From an uncultured Bacillota bacterium (GTDB lineage: Bacteria > Bacillota > Clostridia > Peptostreptococcales > Anaerovoracaceae), in contig CAMPBN010000083.1 in the NCBI GenBank assembly GCA_946638265.1, positions 1 to 5,740 of the forward strand: a DNA stretch of 5,740 bases, read 5' to 3'. The first letter of the stretch is position 1; each line of letters starts with the position of its first letter. The notes beneath the pieces are model-generated. The model was given only the letters and a program-made list of their open reading frames with translations. It made no database searches and was not told the DNA's origin. A program made the position numbers and the translations under genes. Of this stretch, positions 1 to 5,190 are shown in pieces.

Positions 1-1130
1 CCGGAGTAGTGGCATTTACAATGGCAGCGTGCGGAGGCGGCGGAGACGCAGGCAGCGGTTCCGGCAGCGCAACCATCAAGATCGGAGCAATCGGACCTCT
101 CACAGGTTCCGCAGCAGTTTACGGCAATGCCGTTTATCACGGCGCACAGATTGCAGTAGATGAGATCAACGCTATGGGCGGCGACATTCAGTTTGAATTG
201 AATTTCCAGGACGATGAAAACGACGCCGAAAAAGCAGTTAATGCTTATCAGAAGCTGAAGGACTGGGGCATTCAGGTGCTCCTGGGAACAGTTACCACCA
301 CTCCTTGCGTGGCAGTAAGTGCAGAAACTTTCGGAGACCGCGTGTTTGAGCTGACTCCGTCCGCATCTTCCACAGACGTTACCAAGGGCAAGGACAACAT
401 GTTCCAGCTCTGCTTCACAGACCCTAACCAGGGTACTACGGCAGCCAAGTATCTGGAAGAGGCAAATCTCGGCGAAAAGATCGCAGTGATCTACAACAAT
501 GCCGATGCTTATTCCACAGGCATCTACAATGCATTCAGTGCAGAACTCAAGTCCGCAGGCAAAGACATCGTTTATGTGGGTACCTTCTCGTCAGACGATA
601 ACGCAGACTTCTCCGTTCAGCTGACAGGCGCACAGAGCGCAGGCGCAGACCTCGTATTCATGCCTATCTACTACACTCCGGCATCTCTGATCCTGGCTCA
701 GGCAGACAAGATGAATTACAAACCTGTATTCTTCGGAGTAGACGGCATGGACGGAATCCTGGCTATGGAAGGTTTCAACACAGACCTGGCAGAAGGCCTG
801 ATGCTCATGACACCATTCAACCCGTGGTCCACGGACGAAAAGGTAGCAGCATTCGTTAAGACTTACCAGGAAAAATACGGCGAAACTCCAAACCAGTTCG
901 CAGCAGACGCTTATGACTGCGTATACGCTTTCTATGAGGCTTGCCAGGCCAAGGCCGTAACGGCTGAAACACCGGCAGCAGACATCTGCGAGGCATTTGT
1001 TGCTTACTTCACTGAAGAGGCTTCCTTCGACGGCCTGACCGGTAAGGGAATGACCTGGTCCACCAAGGGCGAAGTTTCCAAGGATCCTGTAGTTTGCGTA
1101 ATCCAGGGCGGAATCTACGTAGACAAATAA
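1..1130 (+). CDS. livJ: Branched-chain amino acid ABC transporter, solute-binding lipoprotein (5' end outside window)
   Basis: This is the extracytoplasmic receptor of the importer; it captures leucine-type amino acids and delivers them to LivH/LivM. The reading frame (first whole codon at 3) is open to the window edge. It begins with the end of a signal peptide, GVVAFTMAAC, whose MAAC lipobox puts the lipidated cysteine at 30-32. The GTG at 9 and ATG at 21 lie inside this signal peptide, so the true start is upstream. A Gly/Ser-rich linker follows, then a type I periplasmic-binding fold opening with IKIGAIGPLTGSAAVYG and AVDEINAMGG. TPSASSTDVTK (from about 357) matches the ligand-contacting Ser/Thr loop of the LivJ/LivK family. 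The mature protein is about 366 residues, normal for the family. The stop is TAA at 1128-1130, 18 bases before livH. Substrate range (Leu/Ile/Val or wider) is inferred, and the symbol livJ rather than livK is a convention. Confidence 0.93.
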   Translation, partial: GVVAFTMAACGGGGDAGSGSGSATIKIGAIGPLTGSAAVYGNAVYHGAQIAVDEINAMGGDIQFELNFQDDENDAEKAVNAYQKLKDWGIQVLLGTVTTTPCVAVSAETFGDRVFELTPSASSTDVTKGKDNMFQLCFTDPNQGTTAAKYLEEANLGEKIAVIYNNADAYSTGIYNAFSAELKSAGKDIVYVGTFSSDDNADFSVQLTGAQSAGADLVFMPIYYTPASLILAQADKMNYKPVFFGVDGMDGILAMEGFNTDLAEGLMLMTPFNPWSTDEKVAAFVKTYQEKYGETPNQFAADAYDCVYAFYEACQAKAVTAETPAADICEAFVAYFTEEASFDGLTGKGMTWSTKGEVSKDPVVCVIQGGIYVDK

Positions 1131-1148
1131 AATAAATCGAGGTTTACA

Positions 1149-2033
1149 ATGACGGCTTTAACTTATTTAACAGGCGGACTGAGCCTGGGCAGCGTATATG
1201 CCATCATAGCCCTGGGATACACCATGGTTTACGGCATAGCCAAGATGCTGAATTTTGCCCACGGCGATGTCATTATGATAGGCGGATATGTGGTTTTCTG
1301 TACTTTCACGTACATGAACATTCCGGTATGGGCGGGACTGCTTTTGGGCATGGTGGTCTGCACGGCGCTGGGCATGCTGATTGAAAAGCTGGCCTACAAA
1401 CCGCTGCGCGGCACCACTTCGCTGGCAGTGCTCATCACGGCCATCGGCGTCTCATATTTTCTCCAAAACGCGGCGCTCCTGATATTCGGCAGCGCACCGA
1501 AGGTATTCACTTCCATGTTTGCGAGTGTACCGAATCTGGAGCTGGCAGGCGGCAGACTGATCCTTGCGCCGGAGACCATATTCACCATACTCATTTGCAT
1601 ACTTATCATGGTGGGGCTGCAGATCTTCACTACAAAAACCAAGATGGGTAAATCCATGAGAGCCGTGGCGGAGGACAACGATGCTGCGCGCCTCATGGGC
1701 ATCAATGTTGACCATACCATTTCCATGACCTTCGCCATCGGCTCGGCGCTGGCGGCTGTAGCGGGCGTGCTGCTCTGCTCCAGCTACCCGACTCTGATGC
1801 CGACTACGGGTTCCATGCCGGGCATCAAAGCCTTCACGGCAGCCGTATTTGGCGGTATCGGTTCCATACCGGGGGCCATGGTGGGCGGCCTGCTGCTGGG
1901 AATCATCGAAATCCTGGCTAGAGCCTACATCTCCACGGAGTTGTCGGATGCCATCGTATTCGGCGTGCTGATCGTGGTGCTGCTGGTAAAACCGACGGGA
2001 CTTTTGGGTCGCAAAGTAATGGAAAAGGTATAG
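1149..2033 (+). CDS. livH: Branched-chain amino acid ABC transporter permease LivH
   Basis: One of the two membrane subunits forming the translocation path, partner of LivM. The 294-residue length is typical. The N-terminus carries the LivH hallmark GGLSLGSVYAIIALGYTMVY followed by LNFAHGD (residues about 9-40). YKPLRGTTSLAVLITAIG (83-100) is the conserved permease region. The cytoplasmic coupling segment that contacts the ATPases is GKSMRAVAEDNDAARLMGI (167-185). FTAAVFGGIGSIPGAMVGG (229-247) is the conserved late membrane segment. About eight hydrophobic stretches are visible. The ATG at 1149 follows GAGG (1139-1142) by six bases. The gene lies 18 bases after the binding protein and 12 bases before livM, so it is expressed as part of the operon. 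Confidence 0.96.
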   Translation: MTALTYLTGGLSLGSVYAIIALGYTMVYGIAKMLNFAHGDVIMIGGYVVFCTFTYMNIPVWAGLLLGMVVCTALGMLIEKLAYKPLRGTTSLAVLITAIGVSYFLQNAALLIFGSAPKVFTSMFASVPNLELAGGRLILAPETIFTILICILIMVGLQIFTTKTKMGKSMRAVAEDNDAARLMGINVDHTISMTFAIGSALAAVAGVLLCSSYPTLMPTTGSMPGIKAFTAAVFGGIGSIPGAMVGGLLLGIIEILARAYISTELSDAIVFGVLIVVLLVKPTGLLGRKVMEKV

Positions 2034-2037
2034 GAGG
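2032..2037 (+). promoter_or_regulatory. Ribosome binding site selecting the TTG start of livM
   Basis: AGGAGG shares its first two bases with the TAG stop of livH (2031-2033) and lies eight bases before TTG at 2046. No ATG occurs in frame until residue 36, which is inside the first membrane segment, so this site decides the start. Its overlap with the livH stop suggests translational coupling. Confidence 0.85.
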
Positions 2038-2045
2038 CGGACGCT

Positions 2046-3161
2046 TTGAGCATATTGACAAAATTTACGGGGAAAAACACAAATCAATACAGGCGCAGCG
2101 CCTTTTGGTCCTACGGAGTGGTGATAGCAGGATTTATATTGGTGTCGGCCATGAATTCGGCAGGCATGATATCCAACTCGCTCCAGGGCCAGCTGGTGCC
2201 GATATGCGCATACATAGCAATGGCAGTATCGCTGAATCTGGTGGTAGGTATCTCCGGCGAACTTTCGCTGGGGCACGCGGGATTTATGAGCGTCGGTGCA
2301 TTCACAGGCGTTATCGCCGCCACTCTCTTTCAGTCTTTGCCGTTTCTCTGGGTGAAGCTCCTCATCGCTATCGTGGTGGGAGGACTTTTCGCAGGGCTGG
2401 CGGGAGTTATCATCGGTGTTCCGGTGCTTCGCCTGCGCGGTGACTATCTGGCTATAGTAACGCTGGCTTTTGGCGAGATCATTCGCAACGTCCTGAATGT
2501 TATATATGTGGGTTTGGACGAAAAAGGCCTGCAGGTGGCCACGTCCATGGAAGGGATTCACCTTTCGGAAAACGGTTCAATGATATTAAACGGACCGATG
2601 GGCGCCACCGGCATTACGAAGCTTTCAACATTCTTTGCGGGCTTCCTGCTGGTGCTCTTCACACTGTTTGTGGTGCTGAATCTCGTCAATTCCAAGCACG
2701 GACGCGCCATCATGGCTATGCGTGACAACCGCATTGCGGCAGAGTCTGTCGGACTCTCGGCCACGAATTTCAAAATGACTGCTTTTGTAACAGGAGCTAT
2801 TTTGGCAGGCATGTCCGGCGCCCTTTTCGCACTCAACTACTCCACGGTGGCACCTGTGAAGTTCAACTTCAACACGTCCATCCTGGTGCTGGTGTTCGTG
2901 GTGCTGGGCGGAATCGGAAATATCACGGGCAGCATCATTTCGGCAGCGGTACTCACCATCCTGCCTGAGGCGCTCCGGCAGTTCTCTGACTACCGTATGC
3001 TGACCTACGCCATCGTATTGATACTGGTAATGCTGGCTACAAACAACCCGCAGATGAAGATGTTCTTAAGCGGCCTCAGCAAACAGGTCAAAGCCGTTTT
3101 TTCAAAAACCAAAGTATATCACAGACCTCAAAGGGCAGAAGAGAAAGGAGGGGCTGAATAA
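2046..3161 (+). CDS. livM: Branched-chain amino acid ABC transporter permease LivM
   Basis: Second membrane subunit of the importer, pairing with LivH. The TTG start is supported by AGGAGG at 2032-2037. The 371-residue product has a basic cytoplasmic N-terminal stretch (1-21), then several membrane segments. Family motifs are LNLVVGISGELSLGHAGF (63-80), VLRLRGDYLAIVTLAFGEI (127-145), the cytoplasmic coupling segment KHGRAIMAMRDNRIAAESVG (217-236) and VFVVLGGIGNITG (293-305). The end, after about residue 340, is a lysine-rich, soluble tail of roughly 30 residues beyond the last membrane segment. That tail is the least conserved part by eye. The TAA stop (3159-3161) overlaps the livG ATG by one base, which indicates coupled translation. 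Confidence 0.95.
   Translation: MSILTKFTGKNTNQYRRSAFWSYGVVIAGFILVSAMNSAGMISNSLQGQLVPICAYIAMAVSLNLVVGISGELSLGHAGFMSVGAFTGVIAATLFQSLPFLWVKLLIAIVVGGLFAGLAGVIIGVPVLRLRGDYLAIVTLAFGEIIRNVLNVIYVGLDEKGLQVATSMEGIHLSENGSMILNGPMGATGITKLSTFFAGFLLVLFTLFVVLNLVNSKHGRAIMAMRDNRIAAESVGLSATNFKMTAFVTGAILAGMSGALFALNYSTVAPVKFNFNTSILVLVFVVLGGIGNITGSIISAAVLTILPEALRQFSDYRMLTYAIVLILVMLATNNPQMKMFLSGLSKQVKAVFSKTKVYHRPQRAEEKGGAE
3146..3153 (+). promoter_or_regulatory. Ribosome binding site for livG
   Basis: AGGAGGGG within the last codons of livM, seven bases before the ATG at 3161. Its strength and spacing favour this upstream start over the in-frame ATG at 3179 and GTG at 3254, and so support the longer LivG N-terminus. 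Confidence 0.8.
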
Positions 3162-4018
3162 TGATACCACCGCTTTTAATGACAGCAGCCGCTCCGCTGA
3201 AGGACTATAAGGGCCATTCGCTTCTGCCGGAGCGCGATGCGGAACAGCGGCCTGTGCTCGAAATTCAGGGGCTTGGCATAGATTTCGGCGGTCTTACCGC
3301 GGTAAACGATTTTACCATCACGCTGGGGCCTACCGAAATATCCGGCCTGATCGGGCCAAACGGCGCAGGCAAAACCACGGTGTTCAATCTCCTCACCAAG
3401 GTTTACCAGCCGACCAGAGGCACCTTTTTCCTGGACGGAAAAGATACGGCGGGGATGAATACAGTGCAGATAAATCAGGCAGGCATTGCGCGCACCTTCC
3501 AGAACATCAGGCTTTTCGACAAGATGACTGTGGAAGAAAACGTAAAGATCGGGCTCCACAGGGATATTCATTACGGCCTGGGCGGAGCGCTTTTTCACAC
3601 TCCTTCCTATTATAAAGCCGAGAAGAGAGCGCACGACAGGGCGCTGGAGCTTTTGGATATCTTCGATATGGCGGACTTTGCTTCTGCGCCTGCAGGTTCG
3701 CTGCCTTATGGCGCGCAGAGAAGGCTGGAGATATTGAGAGCGCTGGCCACCGGGCCGAAAGTGCTCCTGCTGGACGAGCCGGCAGCGGGCATGAACCCGT
3801 CCGAAACCAGCGATCTGATGGATACTATCCGCAAGATTCGTGATACTTTCAAAATCTGCATATTGCTCATCGAACACGATATGAATCTGGTGATGGGAAT
3901 ATGCGAAGGCATTGCAGTGCTGAATTTCGGCCAGATCATCGCCAAGGGCACGCCGGAAGAAATCCAGTCCAATCCGCAGGTAATCGAAGCGTACCTGGGC
4001 AGAAAGAAGGAGGCATAA
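3161..4018 (+). CDS. livG: Branched-chain amino acid ABC transporter ATP-binding protein LivG
   Basis: Cytoplasmic ATPase that pairs with LivF and powers the LivH/LivM channel. Visible motifs are Walker A GPNGAGKTT (65-73), Q-loop TFQNIRLF (112-119, Gln114), the signature in the family form LPYGAQRRLEI (181-191), Walker B VLLLDEPAAGMNP (201-213, catalytic Glu206) and the switch histidine in LLIEHDMNL (His239). The family D-E-P-A-A-G-x-N-P string and the 30-residue insertion between Q-loop and signature point to LivG rather than LivF. At 285 residues it is about 30 longer than usual. The excess is all N-terminal, before VLEIQGLGIDFGG (32-44), where LivG proteins normally begin. The ATG overlaps the livM stop, and the gene ends three bases before livF. 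Confidence 0.95.
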   Translation: MIPPLLMTAAAPLKDYKGHSLLPERDAEQRPVLEIQGLGIDFGGLTAVNDFTITLGPTEISGLIGPNGAGKTTVFNLLTKVYQPTRGTFFLDGKDTAGMNTVQINQAGIARTFQNIRLFDKMTVEENVKIGLHRDIHYGLGGALFHTPSYYKAEKRAHDRALELLDIFDMADFASAPAGSLPYGAQRRLEILRALATGPKVLLLDEPAAGMNPSETSDLMDTIRKIRDTFKICILLIEHDMNLVMGICEGIAVLNFGQIIAKGTPEEIQSNPQVIEAYLGRKKEA

Positions 4019-4021
4019 AAG

Positions 4022-4732
4022 ATGGGTACGATACTTAATGTAGAAAACATCAATGTTTATTACGGAGCCATTCATGCCATCCGTGATGTTTCCTTTCAGG
4101 TAAATGAGGGGGAAATCGTTACGCTGATAGGAGCAAACGGCGCCGGCAAGAGCACCACTTTGCAGACTGTTTCGGGAATCCTTCATTCTAAGACCGGAAG
4201 CGTGGAATTTTGCGGCGAAAATATCGCCAAAGTGCCGGCACACAAGATAGTAGAAAAAGGCCTGGCTCACGTACCTGAAGGCCGCAGGATTTTCCAGCAG
4301 ATGAGCGTGCGCGAAAATCTGGAAATGGGAGCCTTCACGGCGGATGCCTCCACGATTCCTTCCAATCTGGAAATGGTATTTCATCAGTTCCCGCGCCTCA
4401 AAGAACGAGAAAAACAGGTAGCGGGCACCCTTTCCGGCGGCGAGCAGCAGATGCTGGCCATGGGCAGGGCGCTGATGAGCAATCCGAAACTTTTGATGCT
4501 GGATGAGCCGTCCATGGGGCTGGCGCCGATATTGGTGGAGCAGATTTTCGATATTATAAAGAGCCTGAACGAAGCCGGCACCACCATCCTCTTGGTGGAG
4601 CAGAACGCACAGATGGCACTTTCCGTTGCACACCATGCATATGTGCTGGAAACGGGAAGAGTGACTCTCAGTGGCACCGGCGATGAGCTGGCGGCGTCCG
4701 AACAGGTTAAAAAAGCATACTTGGGAAGCTAA
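4022..4732 (+). CDS. livF: Branched-chain amino acid ABC transporter ATP-binding protein LivF
   Basis: Second cytoplasmic ATPase of the importer, forming the nucleotide-binding pair with LivG. The 236-residue length is standard. Motifs are Walker A GANGAGKST (37-45), the LivF-specific VPEGRRIFQQMSVRENLEMG (84-103), a canonical signature LSGGEQQ (137-143) and Walker B LLMLDEPSMGLAP (157-169, catalytic Glu162). The switch position reads VEQNA (192-196), with Gln194 where most ABC ATPases have histidine. This is normal for LivF, so hydrolysis control is probably asymmetric with LivG, which keeps its histidine. The end, VKKAYLGS, is the usual LivF terminus. AAGGAGG at 4007-4013, inside the livG end, is eight bases before the ATG. 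It is the last gene of the operon, followed 13 bases later by a terminator. Confidence 0.96.
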   Translation: MGTILNVENINVYYGAIHAIRDVSFQVNEGEIVTLIGANGAGKSTTLQTVSGILHSKTGSVEFCGENIAKVPAHKIVEKGLAHVPEGRRIFQQMSVRENLEMGAFTADASTIPSNLEMVFHQFPRLKEREKQVAGTLSGGEQQMLAMGRALMSNPKLLMLDEPSMGLAPILVEQIFDIIKSLNEAGTTILLVEQNAQMALSVAHHAYVLETGRVTLSGTGDELAASEQVKKAYLGS

Positions 4733-4745
4733 GTTTCCAATCTTC

Positions 4746-4776
4746 AATCCCTGCAGTTTCGACTGCGGGGGTTTTT
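4746..4776 (+). terminator. Intrinsic terminator of the liv operon
   Basis: A stem of nine pairs, 4749-4757 with 4762-4770 (one G-T wobble), is closed by a TTCG tetraloop (4758-4761). It is followed by TTTTT (4772-4776). The stem can extend outward by up to three pairs by taking in the first T residues. Position 13 bases after the livF stop fits the end of the operon. There is no T-run on the opposite strand, so it acts in the forward direction only. Confidence 0.92.
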
Positions 4777-4887
4777 ACATTGTAGCAAAGAGGGGCGCCA
4801 TCAGGGCGTTCGAGAGCTCGTTCCGCGCCTCGAGCGCAGATGCCTCCCGCGGGCTTTCCCCTCAGTGGGCCACTGTCACATCTCTTC

Positions 4888-4927
4888 TCTCGAGTTTTGG
4901 AAGGCAGGCAAAACTCGGGGTTTCTTT
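4888..4927 (+). terminator. Second terminator-like hairpin
   Basis: CGAGTTTTG (4891-4899) pairs perfectly with CAAAACTCG (4909-4917) around a nine-base loop. The stem can extend by three pairs, two of them wobbles, to 4888-4920. TTTCTTT (4921-4927) follows directly. The form is that of a forward-direction intrinsic terminator. It may back up the liv terminator, or end a short transcript arising inside the gap. No convincing promoter for such a transcript is visible. Confidence 0.65.
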
Positions 4928-4941
4928 ATGAGATAAACCCC
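4917..4941 (+). other. Alternative hairpin overlapping the second terminator
   Basis: GGGGTTT (4917-4923) pairs perfectly with AAACCCC (4935-4941) across an 11-base loop. It uses the last bases of the preceding stem (4917-4920) and part of its T-run, so the two structures compete for the same bases. This is a seen inverted repeat; any switching role is inference. Confidence 0.5.
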
Positions 4942-4944
4942 TCA

Positions 4945-4966
4945 AACAGCGTGCCGACGCGCTGTT
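4945..4966. other. Perfect-arm inverted repeat (hairpin)
   Basis: AACAGCG (4945-4951) and CGCTGTT (4960-4966) are exact reverse complements. Two further inner pairs (one G-T) leave a four-base loop, CCGA (4954-4957). There is no T-run after it, so it is not a standard terminator. It lies three bases after the alternative hairpin, making a tight row of structures. Confidence 0.55.
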
Positions 4967-5057
4967 GCGCTGCCAAAACTCTTGTTCGATTCGCTGGACA
5001 TTGCCACCACATCGGCCAGCACACGCGACGGCACCCGCGCTCTGCGGCGCACGCAAT

Positions 5058-5087
5058 TTGCCGGCCCGACGGCGCTCGGTCTATGAT
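5058..5087 (+). promoter_or_regulatory. Possible distal promoter for the racemase gene
   Basis: TTGCCG (5058-5063) and TATGAT (5082-5087) are separated by 18 bases and match the vegetative consensus at 4/6 and 5/6 positions. It lies at the end of the GC-rich stretch, upstream of a better promoter at 5120-5148. It may be a second start or a chance match. Confidence 0.35.
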
Positions 5088-5119
5088 AAACAAAAATGGA
5101 AAAAACCTGCGCTACAGAA

Positions 5120-5148
5120 TTGCGGAAATGACTGCAATAGAATATAAT
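5120..5148 (+). promoter_or_regulatory. Vegetative-type promoter of the racemase gene
   Basis: A perfect TATAAT (5143-5148) is preceded at 17 bases by TTGCGG (5120-5125), which keeps only the TTG of the -35 consensus. The surroundings are AT-rich, in contrast to the stretch upstream. Transcription would begin near 5155, giving a leader of about 36 bases that contains the ribosome binding site. This argues that the racemase is transcribed separately from liv. Confidence 0.75.
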
Positions 5149-5177
5149 AAAGTGTAGGGTATGGGGATAGTATGTTT

Positions 5178-5183
5178 GGAGGA
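5178..5183 (+). promoter_or_regulatory. Ribosome binding site for the racemase gene
   Basis: GGAGGA lies seven bases before ATG 5191 and ten before the adjacent ATG 5194, so it selects 5191 (or 5194). It rules against the in-frame ATG at 5161, which lies upstream of it, lacks its own site and falls within a few bases of the predicted transcription start. Confidence 0.85.
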
Positions 5184-5190
5184 ACGGAAA

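Larger units (their letters stand above)
4777..5100. other. Gene-free, GC-rich, hairpin-rich intergenic stretch of unknown role
   Basis: About 320 bases between the liv terminator and the promoter of the racemase gene. The frames that are open here lack ribosome binding sites and resemble no protein I know. By contrast, inverted repeats are frequent: 4796-4799 with 4805-4808, 4863-4867 with 4871-4875, 4888-4899 with 4909-4920, 4917-4923 with 4935-4941, and 4945-4953 with 4958-4966. GGGCGCC (4793-4799) can also pair with GGCGCTC (5071-5077; one G-T), which would close the whole stretch, though seven pairs over this distance may be chance. The composition is richer in CG dinucleotides than the flanking genes. 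It could be a structured RNA, a dispersed intergenic repeat or decayed sequence; the sequence alone does not decide. Confidence 0.5.

Noticed and set aside
1131..1148. Search for a terminator or processing hairpin between the binding protein and livH
   Set aside because: The 18 bases are AT-rich without an inverted repeat; only a ribosome binding site is present.
1452..2561. Open frame of 369 codons on the minus strand opposite livH and livM
   Set aside because: livH and livM also share a phase, giving the same kind of shadow. The translation is rich in His, Arg and Gln, as expected of an antisense read of hydrophobic codons.
3701..3718. Non-canonical ABC signature LPYGAQ in LivG instead of LSGGQ
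   Set aside because: LivG-type ATPases commonly carry a YG-Q form of the signature; the remaining catalytic motifs are intact.
4601..4609. Missing switch histidine in LivF (Gln194 in VEQNA)
   Set aside because: This is the normal LivF state; E. coli LivF also reads VEQNA. It is not a defect.
3176..4747. Long open frame (523 codons) on the minus strand opposite livG and livF
   Set aside because: livG and livF are in the same reading phase (a gap of three bases), so one antisense frame stays open across both through codon bias. Its translation resembles no family and it has no plausible start signals, while the plus strand carries full ABC ATPase motifs.
4779..4787. Extended -10-like TGCTACAAT on the minus strand
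   Set aside because: No matching -35 lies at the right spacing, and it would drive transcription into the 3' end of livF with no gene to express. Probably chance.
4862..5056. Minus-strand open frame of 64 codons in the gap
   Set aside because: It has no good start context and no recognisable domain, and it reads across palindromes. A further in-frame stretch after its stop is open down to about 4778, but that is expected of GC-rich sequence.
4840..5157. Plus-strand open frame of 105 codons in the intergenic gap
   Set aside because: It has no ribosome binding site, runs through three hairpins and the racemase promoter, and its Arg/His/Cys/Ala-rich translation resembles no known protein. Non-coding is the simpler reading.
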